A stretch of 8,779 nt of DNA from Hyphomicrobiales bacterium. GTDB lineage: Bacteria; Pseudomonadota; Alphaproteobacteria; Rhizobiales; Xanthobacteraceae. The DNA is taken from assembly GCA_016210825.1 (NCBI GenBank), contig JACQTM010000397.1, positions 1-8,779 of the forward strand, read 5' to 3'. Positions 1-5,814 of this stretch are shown one piece after another; the stretch's first letter is position 1; each line of letters begins with the position of its first letter. The notes below the pieces were generated by a model that was not told the DNA's origin, ran no database searches, and worked only from the letters and a program-made list of their open reading frames with translations. Both the position numbers and the translations under genes were made by a program.

Positions 1-455
1 GCGCGCGGATTGGCCGGATTCTCAAATTGATTGATGTAGAACGCGCCCGGCGTGCGCTGCGTCAGCGCCATGGCAAGGTTTTGATAATAGTCCGGATGGC
101 CCTTGCCGACATCGGAGCGCGTGAGCACCACTTCGGCGCCCATGGCACGCGCGTGCAAGATCTTCTCGCGCGACATTTTGTCGGGAACGACAAGCAGCGT
201 GCGATAGCCCTTCTGGCCGGCGACAAGCGCGAGGCCCAAGCCTGTATTGCCGGCGGTTGCTTCGACGATGGTGCCGCCGGGCCGCAAGCGCCCGTCGGCT
301 TCCGCTGCCTCGAGCATGGCGCGCGCCGGCCGATCCTTGATCGAGCCGGATGGATTGGCGTTTTCAAGCTTTAGGAAAAGTTGGCACGGCCCGCAATTGA
401 GCCGCGTGACCGCGACGAGCGGGGTGCGCCCGATGAGATCGATCACGGAATTCAT
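1..455 (-). CDS. PLP-dependent cysteine synthase / cystathionine beta-synthase family enzyme, N-terminal part (runs off left edge)
   Basis: The visible 151 residues are the N-terminal domain of a fold-type II PLP enzyme of the O-acetylserine sulfhydrylase / cystathionine beta-synthase family, which makes cysteine or cystathionine in the cytoplasm. It opens with IGRTPLV (residues 8-14). The Schiff-base lysine is K40 in SGSIKDR. The loop that holds the substrate carboxylate is TAGNTG (67-72), where CysK enzymes normally have TSGNTG. VVPDKMSREK (89-98) and VGKGHPDYY (116-124) follow, and the latter resembles the CBS-like branch more than CysK. The ATG at 455 is chosen because AAGGG lies 6 nt upstream and the homology begins there. 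The C-terminal half, including any CBS pair, is outside the window, so CysK, CysM and CBS cannot be separated. It is separated by 108 nt from the hydrolase upstream and may be transcribed with it. Confidence 0.88.
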   Translation of the reverse strand, partial: MNSVIDLIGRTPLVAVTRLNCGPCQLFLKLENANPSGSIKDRPARAMLEAAEADGRLRPGGTIVEATAGNTGLGLALVAGQKGYRTLLVVPDKMSREKILHARAMGAEVVLTRSDVGKGHPDYYQNLAMALTQRTPGAFYINQFENPANPR

Positions 456-484
456 GGCCTTCCCTTACCACGCCGGTTGGGCAG

Positions 485-502
485 CGGCCGAATGATCGGC
501 TG
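485..502. repeat. small inverted repeat upstream of the PLP enzyme gene
   Basis: GCCGA-N4-TCGGC at 487-500 is a perfect 5-bp stem with a 4-nt loop, extendable by one wobble and one G-C pair. It lies about 30 nt before the PLP-enzyme start, in the 456-563 gap. It could be a leader hairpin or an operator half-site pair. It has no T-tract, so it is not a convincing terminator. Nothing else in this 108-nt gap is convincing. Confidence 0.25.
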
Positions 503-563
503 AAAATAGCTGGTCCACCGCTGAATAACGCGGGGAAGACGAGTTTTTACCCACCGCTTGCCA

Positions 564-1265
564 TCACCAATGCATCCATTCCACCATCGCCGCGGCCACA
601 GCTTCCGGGCGCTCCAGCGTCGAAAGGTGACCGCAATCGGGGATCACGACGAGACGTGCGCTTGGTATGGCCTCGGCAATTTCGTGTGAAAGCCTCGGCG
701 GTGTTAATTCATCACCATCGCCGACCAGCACCAGTGTCGGGCAGTGGATCGAGGGCAGCATCGGCGTCGCGTCCGGCCGCGTCATGATCGCGCGCTGCTG
801 GCGTAGGAAGGCTTCAGGACCAGTCTCGTCCGCCATTCGCCGCACGATCTCCTTTAGCGCCATGTCGCCGTGCCTATTTGTGTGCACGAAGAACGGCCAT
901 TGCAGTTCATGGATCTCCGAAAATCGCCCCGAGCGCGCCAACTCGATCTGAGGCACGCGCCGTTCGGTTTGTTGCGGTGTTTCCGCTTTCGATGCGGTGT
1001 CGAGCAGCGCCAGCTTGACGACGCGGTCGGGCGCCGCGCGCAAGATCGCGTAAGCGATATAACCGCCCATCGAGAGACCGGCGAGCGCAAAGCGTGGTGG
1101 CGCATGCCCAAGAATCCGCCGCGCGATCGCATCCATGCTGTCGTCGCGACGATGATCGGCGACAGTGACCGGACCGAATTGCCAGAGCGCTGGAATTTGT
1201 CCGGCATAGAGGCGCGCGGAGCAATTGAGCCCCGGAACGAGCACGGTCGGTAGCATCTCGGTCAT
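564..1265 (-). CDS. alpha/beta hydrolase
   Basis: This 233-residue cytoplasmic protein has the alpha/beta-hydrolase fold. VLVPGLNCS (residues 8-16) provides the oxyanion-hole strand and loop. The nucleophile elbow is GLSMGG, with Ser65. The acid is the second Asp of GDGDELTP (about D185), and the histidine is H213 in CGHLSTLERP. All triad members are present and the length is normal for a compact hydrolase with a short cap. Members act on esters, lactones, enol-lactones or thioesters, and the sequence does not reveal the substrate. There is no signal peptide or membrane segment. The start at 1265 has GGAG about 12 nt upstream, which is a rather long spacing; the next Met is only three codons in. 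It is divergent from the helicase gene and shares the promoter region at 1266-1469 with it. Confidence 0.9.
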   Translation of the reverse strand: MTEMLPTVLVPGLNCSARLYAGQIPALWQFGPVTVADHRRDDSMDAIARRILGHAPPRFALAGLSMGGYIAYAILRAAPDRVVKLALLDTASKAETPQQTERRVPQIELARSGRFSEIHELQWPFFVHTNRHGDMALKEIVRRMADETGPEAFLRQQRAIMTRPDATPMLPSIHCPTLVLVGDGDELTPPRLSHEIAEAIPSARLVVIPDCGHLSTLERPEAVAAAMVEWMHW

Positions 1266-1289
1266 TGCGCTGTGTTGCTCCGCGCCGAA

Positions 1290-1312
1290 AAGTTAAGGTA
1301 TTTATTTAACTT
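1290..1312. promoter_or_regulatory. perfect inverted repeat AAGTTAA-N9-TTAACTT, candidate operator
   Basis: Two perfect 7-bp arms (1290-1296 and 1306-1312) have centres 16 bp apart, in an AT-rich patch within an otherwise GC-rich region. The repeat sits 25-47 nt upstream of the hydrolase start codon and about 18 nt upstream of the helicase -35 box. Arms of this size and spacing suit a dimeric regulator bound across about two helical turns. The regulator is unknown. A chance AT-rich palindrome is possible. Confidence 0.4.
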
Positions 1313-1329
1313 AGTGCGCAACCGTAGCA

Positions 1330-1357
1330 TTGACTTTCACACGCCCGACCCTATGTT
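1330..1357 (+). promoter_or_regulatory. sigma70-type promoter for the DEAD-box helicase gene
   Basis: The -35 box TTGACT (1330-1335) is followed after 16 nt by the -10 box TATGTT (1352-1357). The -35 matches the consensus at five of six positions. The predicted transcript starts near 1364, which gives a leader of roughly 105 nt before the ATG at 1470. It is called from sequence resemblance and position only. Confidence 0.5.
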
Positions 1358-1460
1358 CCGGCCAGAACGGTTCGACATCGAGATTCGACCGCCCCTCCCC
1401 GCGCAATCCAAGTCGTCGTTCTTTCATCCGGCGCGGCTAAAGCACCGGGCGGTTTCGCAT

Positions 1461-1465
1461 AGAGG
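1461..1465 (+). promoter_or_regulatory. Shine-Dalgarno that sets the helicase start
   Basis: AGAGG lies 4 nt before the ATG at 1470. This supports 1470 as the true start, although the reading frame stays open back to 1272. Confidence 0.6.
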
Positions 1466-1469
1466 TTAT

Positions 1470-2831
1470 ATGGCTTTTTCTCACTTGGGCCTGTCTGAAA
1501 AGGTCCTCGCCGCCGTGAAAGCGGCCGGTTACGCAACTCCCACACCCATCCAGCAACAGGCGATCCCCCACGTTCTCGCGCGGCGCGACGTGCTCGGCAT
1601 TGCACAAACTGGCACCGGTAAGACCGCGGCTTTCGTCTTGCCGATGCTGACCATGCTCGAACATGGCCGCGCGCGGGCGCGCATGCCGCGCACGCTCATT
1701 CTCGAGCCGACACGCGAGCTCGCGGCCCAGGTCGTGGAGCATTTCAGCCGTTACGGCGCAAAGCATAAACTCAACGTCGCGCTCCTGATCGGCGGCGTGT
1801 CATTCGACGATCAGGATGCAAAACTCACCCGCGGTGTTGATGTCCTCATCGCGACGCCGGGCCGCTTGCTCGATCATCACGAACGCGGCCGCCTGTTGAT
1901 GTCGGGGGTCGAGCTCCTCGTCATCGACGAGGCCGATCGCATGCTCGACATGGGCTTCATCCCTGACATCGAGCGCATCGGCAAGCTCGTTCCCTTCACG
2001 CGGCAGACGCTGTTCTTCACCGCGACCATGCCGCCGGAAATCCAGCGCATCGCCGACACATTTTTGCACAATCCGGTGCGCGTCGAGGTTTCCCGCCCCG
2101 CCACCGCCGCCACCACCATCACCCAGCTCCTCGTCGCCACCGGTCGCGACCCGCACGAAAAGCGCGATACGTTGCGCCGCTTGATCCGCTCGGCCGAGGG
2201 CTTTAAAAACGCGATCATCTTCTGCAACCGAAAGCGCGAGGTGGCGCTGCTGCATCGCTCGCTGGTCAAACACCGCTTCAATGCGATCGCCTTGCATGGC
2301 GACATGGACCAGCCCGCACGCATGGCCGCGCTCGAACGTTTCCGTAAGGGCGAAGTGGACTTGCTGGTTGCCTCCGATGTTGCCGCGCGTGGCCTCGACA
2401 TTCCGGAGGTGAGTCACATCTTTAATTTCGACGTGCCGCATCATCCCGATGATTATGTCCACCGCATCGGCCGCACCGGGCGTGCCGGACGCAGCGGCAC
2501 GGCGATCACCATCGTCGCCCCGATCGACAAGAAGGCGGTCGCCGCCATCGAGACGTTGATCGGCCAGACCATCCCCTGGAACGGCGAGCCGGCGCCCGCG
2601 CCGGCCGAAGGCGAACGCACGCATGGCCGACGCCATCCGCGTCGCGAAAAAAGTGGCGGACATCGCCACGGCCATGCGCCGCGCAGCGAGCAGCGTCAAC
2701 CCGCAAAGGTTGCGCGCATCGATGACGCCCGGCGCCAACGCGGTGCCGAGCGCAAAGCCGACGCCGCCGAAGCGCCTGACGGCGCGCATCTTCCAGCCTT
2801 CCTGCTCCGCCCCGTTACTTTGAAGGCTTGA
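1470..2831 (+). CDS. rhlE: DEAD-box RNA helicase, RhlE type
   Basis: This 453-residue ATP-dependent RNA helicase probably remodels RNA during ribosome assembly, decay or cold adaptation. The core motifs appear in order: FSHLGL plus TPIQ (Q motif, 3-27), AQTGTGKT (motif I, 45-52), PTREL (80-84), TPGR (129-132), DEAD (motif II, 153-156), TAT (motif III, 184-186), IIFCNRK (249-255), ARGLDIP (306-312) and HRIGRTGRAG (motif VI, 331-340). DEADRMLDMGF is typical of RhlE. Motif III is TAT rather than the common SAT. Residues 377-440 are a disordered tail rich in Arg, Lys, His and Ala, as expected for RNA binding, and the chain ends LPAFLLRPVTLKA. The start at 1470 is chosen because homology begins at MAFSHLGL and an SD is adjacent; the 66 codons upstream resemble nothing. 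The exact paralog (RhlE or a related DEAD-box protein) is inferred. Confidence 0.93.
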   Translation: MAFSHLGLSEKVLAAVKAAGYATPTPIQQQAIPHVLARRDVLGIAQTGTGKTAAFVLPMLTMLEHGRARARMPRTLILEPTRELAAQVVEHFSRYGAKHKLNVALLIGGVSFDDQDAKLTRGVDVLIATPGRLLDHHERGRLLMSGVELLVIDEADRMLDMGFIPDIERIGKLVPFTRQTLFFTATMPPEIQRIADTFLHNPVRVEVSRPATAATTITQLLVATGRDPHEKRDTLRRLIRSAEGFKNAIIFCNRKREVALLHRSLVKHRFNAIALHGDMDQPARMAALERFRKGEVDLLVASDVAARGLDIPEVSHIFNFDVPHHPDDYVHRIGRTGRAGRSGTAITIVAPIDKKAVAAIETLIGQTIPWNGEPAPAPAEGERTHGRRHPRREKSGGHRHGHAPRSEQRQPAKVARIDDARRQRGAERKADAAEAPDGAHLPAFLLRPVTLKA

Positions 2832-2994
2832 TGTTATTCTTTAGGCGGGAAATCCTGACAAGACAGTAGCTTATTGAGTTGATGGGAACTCGCGTTTACG
2901 ACGCGTTCACGAGTGTGGATTAGGTATTCCACCATGGGGGATCGGGGGCGAATAGTTCGCGGCGCCGATCCTGACGGCCAAAGGCAATCGCCCA
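2832..2994 (+). other. intergenic region between helicase and diguanylate cyclase genes
   Basis: These 163 nt hold no gene I can support. Two small hairpins are visible. CGCGT-N5-ACGCG at 2891-2905 has outer ACT/AGT arms that could extend it. GCGAA-N3-TTCGC lies around 2948-2960. Neither is followed by a T-tract, so no intrinsic terminator is called for the helicase gene. No promoter with two good boxes could be found, although the cyclase gene may have its own promoter here. Confidence 0.3.
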
Positions 2995-4089
2995 ATGGCG
3001 GGAATTTCACCGATGACCGATCACGGTGGCGACGAGCACAAACGCACGATGGCGTTTGCCGAGATCGCGCTCGGTCAAATCAAAGCCCTGAATCAGCCGG
3101 CGACGCCGCGCAATTATGAAATCTGGTACGCTTACGCGACCGGATACAATCCCTCGCTCAACCAGATGACCAACGAGAAGCTTGCCACGAATAGCGGCAA
3201 GCTGTCCGAGGTCGACATGCAGCACATCTACGAGACCTATCTTTCGCCGACGCGGATCGGTGAGCGCATCGATGATGTCGGCTCGCGCGTCAAAGACGAA
3301 ATCGAGCAAGTCATGGCGATGGTCGATGCCGCCGTCGGTTCGGCGACGAGCTATTCGGAAAGTCTTGCCGGCGTCACCCAGCAGCTCGGCGGCGAGGCTG
3401 ATCGCGAAGGGTTGCGCGCCATTGTCGAGAGCCTGGTCAAGACCACGAAGGACATGGAGCAAGCCAACCAGAAGCTCGAGGCGCGGCTGTCCGCTTCCAA
3501 GCAGGAAATCAACCAGCTCCAGGAAAATCTTGAAGTCGTCCGCTCCGAAAGTCTGACCGATCCGCTGACCTCGCTCGCCAACCGCAAGTTCTTCGATTCT
3601 TCGCTCAACGAAAACCTCGCTGAGGCTATCGCCAAGAATGAGCCGCTGTCGCTGTTGATGACCGACGTTGACCATTTCAAGAAATTCAACGACACCTACG
3701 GGCATCTGACCGGCGATCAAGTGTTGCGCCTCGTCGCCATGGCGATGAAACAGAACATCAAGGGCAAGGACGTGGCGGCCCGTTACGGCGGAGAGGAATT
3801 CGCTGTGATCCTTCCCAACACCATGCTGCGCTCGGCGCTCACAGTAGGCGATCACGTGCGTCAAGCTGTCATGGCCAAGGAATTAATGAAACGCTCGACC
3901 GGCGAGCATCTCGGCCGCGTCACGATCTCGGTCGGCGTCGCCACGTTGCGCCAGGGCGATAACGCTCAGGCGCTCATCGGCCGTGCCGACGCTTGCCTCT
4001 ATGCGGCGAAGCGCGCGGGCCGCAATCGCGTGCTCTGTGAAACCGATCCGGAAGTGGCCCCTGTGGCGTCGCCAGCCAAGACCGCCTGA
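2995..4089 (+). CDS. diguanylate cyclase (GGDEF domain), soluble
   Basis: This 364-residue protein should make cyclic di-GMP from two GTP. Residues 17-125 form a mainly helical, uncharacterised N-terminal region that includes ATPRNYEIWYAYATGYNPS (37-55). I recall similar segments in alphaproteobacterial cyclases but cannot name a domain. Residues 140-187 look like a coiled coil, a likely dimerisation and signalling helix. The GGDEF domain covers about 187-347: DPLTSLANR (189-197), metal-binding D224 in TDVDHFKKFND, the active-site loop GGEEF (265-269), and ADACLYAAKRAGRNR near the end. The allosteric I-site, RxxD nine residues before the loop in PleD, is KGKD (256-259) here. No membrane segment is present, so it is cytoplasmic. 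The start is uncertain: ATG 2995 has AAGG 10 nt upstream, and ATG 3013 (358 residues) has GGGAA at a similar distance. Confidence 0.93.
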   Translation: MAGISPMTDHGGDEHKRTMAFAEIALGQIKALNQPATPRNYEIWYAYATGYNPSLNQMTNEKLATNSGKLSEVDMQHIYETYLSPTRIGERIDDVGSRVKDEIEQVMAMVDAAVGSATSYSESLAGVTQQLGGEADREGLRAIVESLVKTTKDMEQANQKLEARLSASKQEINQLQENLEVVRSESLTDPLTSLANRKFFDSSLNENLAEAIAKNEPLSLLMTDVDHFKKFNDTYGHLTGDQVLRLVAMAMKQNIKGKDVAARYGGEEFAVILPNTMLRSALTVGDHVRQAVMAKELMKRSTGEHLGRVTISVGVATLRQGDNAQALIGRADACLYAAKRAGRNRVLCETDPEVAPVASPAKTA

Positions 4090-4100
4090 CCGGAGCCGGT
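4089..4100. terminator. short GC hairpin between convergent genes, possible weak terminator
   Basis: ACCGG-AG-CCGGT begins on the last base of the diguanylate cyclase stop codon. It lies in the 42-nt gap before the convergent TfoX-domain gene ends at 4132. The symmetric stem could stall transcription from either side. There is no T-tract on either strand, so intrinsic termination is doubtful. Confidence 0.25.
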
Positions 4101-4131
4101 GGACGGACAAGCACCCATTCTTTGCCGGGGG

Positions 4132-4536
4132 TTACCGTGCGCCGCGGCGCGGCGATTTTCGGGCACTTTTATTCACGATCGATTTGACACGAGCGCCGTC
4201 TTGCTTCCGGCGTCGCGCAACCGCGAGCGCTTCACGCGCCCAAGCCGCCAATTCGTCGGTATCGTCGTAGAGCCGGGCGGGCATACGCCAATAGGACATC
4301 ACAGCGCGTTTGCCCTTGCCGGTTTCATAGGCGAACGGTGTCATCCCCTCCGCCACGAAGGCGGGCGAGGTTGTCTCGTCAGCTTTGAGGAATATCTCGC
4401 CATCGACAACGATCGCGAACATGACGCCATCGGCATAGACGCCGGCGCCGCCGAACATGCGCCGCACGGCGACCGGCCCAAAACCGGCAAAAACCTCATG
4501 AACATGGTCGAAGTTCTGGAAACGCGTCCGCGCCAC
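4132..4536 (-). CDS. TfoX N-terminal-domain protein
   Basis: This protein of about 134 residues consists of a single TfoX/Sxy N-terminal domain. The diagnostic pieces are RRMFGGAGVYADGVMFA (residues 25-41) and MSYWRMPARLYDDTDELAAWA (80-100). A Lys/Arg-rich tail follows (107-134). The C-terminal domain found in full-length enterobacterial TfoX/Sxy competence regulators is absent, so a competence role should not be assumed; the role of stand-alone N-domains is unknown. I choose the GTG at 4536. Upstream codons in the frame overlap the scaffold gene and look unrelated, and no ATG fits before the domain begins. No clear SD is visible. The gene follows the sufA-like stop by 5 nt, so it is probably the last gene of the same transcript and translated by coupling. 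Confidence 0.82.
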   Translation of the reverse strand: MARTRFQNFDHVHEVFAGFGPVAVRRMFGGAGVYADGVMFAIVVDGEIFLKADETTSPAFVAEGMTPFAYETGKGKRAVMSYWRMPARLYDDTDELAAWAREALAVARRRKQDGARVKSIVNKSARKSPRRGAR

Positions 4537-4541
4537 GGCTT

Positions 4542-4928
4542 TTAGTGTGCGTCGGCAGCGTCGGGATTTTTGGCCGGCGTCAGCATTACGGATTCTCCGC
4601 AGCCGCATGCCGACGTCTGGTTCGGATTGTTAAAGATGAACTGCGACGACAGCTTATCCACCTTGAAGTCCATCTCGGTGCCCAGCAGGAACAGCACGGC
4701 CTTTGGATCAATCAGGAGACGCACGCCCTTGTCTTCGAGTACTTCGTCCGCCGGGTTGACGTTTTCGGCATATTCCAAGGTGTAAGACATGCCGGCGCAG
4801 CCGCCGTTCTTGACGCCAACGCGCACACCGGCGATCGGCCGCTCAGCCTTTGCCAGCAAATCCTTGATCCGCGTCGCTGCGGCATCGGTAAGCCGCATCA
4901 CTTGCGGGCGAGGCCGAACCGTGGCCAT
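4542..4928 (-). CDS. sufA: A-type Fe-S cluster carrier/scaffold (HesB/IscA family), SufA-like
   Basis: This 128-residue A-type protein receives or carries [2Fe-2S]/[4Fe-4S] clusters and passes them to apoproteins in the cytoplasm. The three cluster-binding cysteines are visible: C44 in GGCAGMSY, and C108 and C110 in SACGCGES. LTDAAATRIKDLL (13-25) is the usual N-terminal helix, and the length is normal apart from a short polar tail. An ATG at 4937 abuts its AAAGGAG with no spacing. The ATG at 4928 lies 9 nt from that SD, so it is the better start. The gene lies at the downstream end of the suf cluster, which favours the name SufA over IscA or ErpA, but sequence alone does not separate these paralogs. 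Confidence 0.92.
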   Translation of the reverse strand: MATVRPRPQVMRLTDAAATRIKDLLAKAERPIAGVRVGVKNGGCAGMSYTLEYAENVNPADEVLEDKGVRLLIDPKAVLFLLGTEMDFKVDKLSSQFIFNNPNQTSACGCGESVMLTPAKNPDAADAH

Positions 4929-5026
4929 TGCTTTCATCTCCTTTATGTCCCGCTATCAAGCAGGCACAGTTAAAAAATAATCATTGCGCCGTGGATTTTC
5001 ATCCCCCGCCATGCCGGTAACACCGG
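4929..5026 (-). promoter_or_regulatory. leader region of the sufA-like gene
   Basis: This is the only sizeable gap on the sufA side of the cluster. Reading on the minus strand, it holds a short GGAT-GAAA-ATCC hairpin with a GNRA tetraloop, then an AT-rich tract (about 4972-4982), then AAAGGAG ending at 4938, directly before the first ATG and 9 nt before the chosen start. I could not find a convincing pair of -35/-10 boxes, nor an Irr, IscR or RirA site. A separate sufA promoter is possible but unproven. Confidence 0.25.
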
Positions 5027-5027
5027 C
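5013..5027 (-). terminator. hairpin GCCGGT-GTT-ACCGGC after the small exported-protein gene
   Basis: A perfect 6-bp GC-rich stem with a 3-nt loop starts on the last base of the small gene's stop codon. No T-tract follows directly on the minus strand; the nearest T-run is about 30 nt further on. It may be an attenuating or mRNA-stabilising hairpin before sufA, and is only weakly a terminator. Confidence 0.3.
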
Positions 5028-5353
5028 TATTTGCATGTCACAGTGAGACCTATTCGCGTGCATTGCCGGCCATCACTGTGAAATGTCGTGCCGCCGAGCG
5101 TCGCCTTCGGTCGGCCAAGCGGGTCCACGGACGTATCCGTGCCGATAATCTTGAGGTCGTCTTCGTTGGGGCCGATGGTACGCTGTGGCGCGCGCAGCGC
5201 CTTGCTTTCGGATTGCACCGGATTGCCGCTCGCCCCGCGCCCGCAATTCACCCCGCCACCGAGCGTATCGCAGGTTTGTGCCAACGCCTGTGCACCGAGC
5301 ATCGCCGCAAATCCAGCCGCCAGGATCATTCGCACCAAGGACATTCGCATCAT
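5027..5353 (-). CDS. small exported protein with four cysteines, function unknown
   Basis: This 108-residue protein has a clear Sec signal peptide: Met/Arg-rich n-region (1-9), hydrophobic core (10-20), and AQALA before a likely cleavage between A25 and Q26. The mature part of about 83 residues is polar and Gly/Thr/Arg-rich. It has two identically spaced cysteine pairs, C28-x8-C37 near its start and C98-x8-C107 at its very end, with no other Cys. This suggests two disulfides in the periplasm. It has no transmembrane segment and no lipobox. I do not recognise the family. The ATG at 5353 is preferred because GGGGCAGG precedes it; 5365 is the upstream alternative with no SD, and 5350 is also possible. 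It lies between the DUF59 gene (65-nt gap) and sufA (98-nt gap), in the same orientation. Confidence 0.72.
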   Translation of the reverse strand: MMRMSLVRMILAAGFAAMLGAQALAQTCDTLGGGVNCGRGASGNPVQSESKALRAPQRTIGPNEDDLKIIGTDTSVDPLGRPKATLGGTTFHSDGRQCTRIGLTVTCK

Positions 5354-5418
5354 GGCCTGCCCCATCAGCAGTTCGATTCATCGCATCCTACCATGGCCAG
5401 CCGGCACGACACTGCGGC

Positions 5419-5814
5419 TCACCACATGTTGAGGACGAGACGCGCTTCGTCCGACATCCGGCTTGGATCCCAAGGCGGATCCCATACCACGGCTACTTTC
5501 ACCGGGCCGACACCGGCTACGCTCGCCACCGCGTTCTCGACCATGACCGGCAAATCCTGCGCCGCTGGGCAATTCGGCGTGGTCAGGGTCATGTCCACAT
5601 CAACCGCGCGGTCATCCTTGATGTCCACCTTATAGATCAGGCCGAGTTCGTAAACGTCAGCCGGAATCTCAGGATCATAGACGGTTTTCAGCGCGGCCAC
5701 GATGTCATCGGTCAATCGTGAAATTTCCTCCGCAGACAAGGCGGAATTCTTGGCATCCACGATCGATGCCGCAGCGGCCGGTGCATCCAATTGAGTCTTG
5801 ATTTGCTCGTTCAT
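5419..5814 (-). CDS. sufT: DUF59/MIP18-family Fe-S assembly protein, SufT-like
   Basis: This 131-residue protein carries a DUF59 (MIP18/PaaD-like) domain at about residues 31-120. The landmarks are YDPEIPADVYELGLIY (46-61), TLTTPNCPAAQDLP (76-89) with the conserved Cys82, and VAVVWDPPWDPSRMSDEAR (107-125). SufT-type proteins help mature Fe-S proteins, and this gene typically sits at the end of alphaproteobacterial suf operons. Residues 1-30 are a variable, Ala-rich extension. The ATG at 5814 overlaps the sufS TGA by four bases (ATGA), and AGGA lies 9 nt upstream inside sufS, so translational coupling is likely. The frame extends 43 codons further upstream, but those codons are sufS in another frame. 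Confidence 0.92.
   Translation of the reverse strand: MNEQIKTQLDAPAAAASIVDAKNSALSAEEISRLTDDIVAALKTVYDPEIPADVYELGLIYKVDIKDDRAVDVDMTLTTPNCPAAQDLPVMVENAVASVAGVGPVKVAVVWDPPWDPSRMSDEARLVLNMW

Noticed and set aside
1272..1469. N-terminal extension of the helicase frame back to 1272
   Set aside because: The extra 66 codons overlap the promoter and leader, lack homology-like features, and start with a poor codon. The ATG at 1470 has an SD 4 nt upstream and matches the family start.
1800..2789. 329-codon open frame antisense to the helicase gene
   Set aside because: It is a codon-bias shadow in GC-rich DNA. Its translation has no domain-like pattern, while the plus strand has all the helicase motifs.
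3007..3864. 285-codon open frame antisense to the diguanylate cyclase
   Set aside because: It is a shadow of the GGDEF gene with no start signal or domain.
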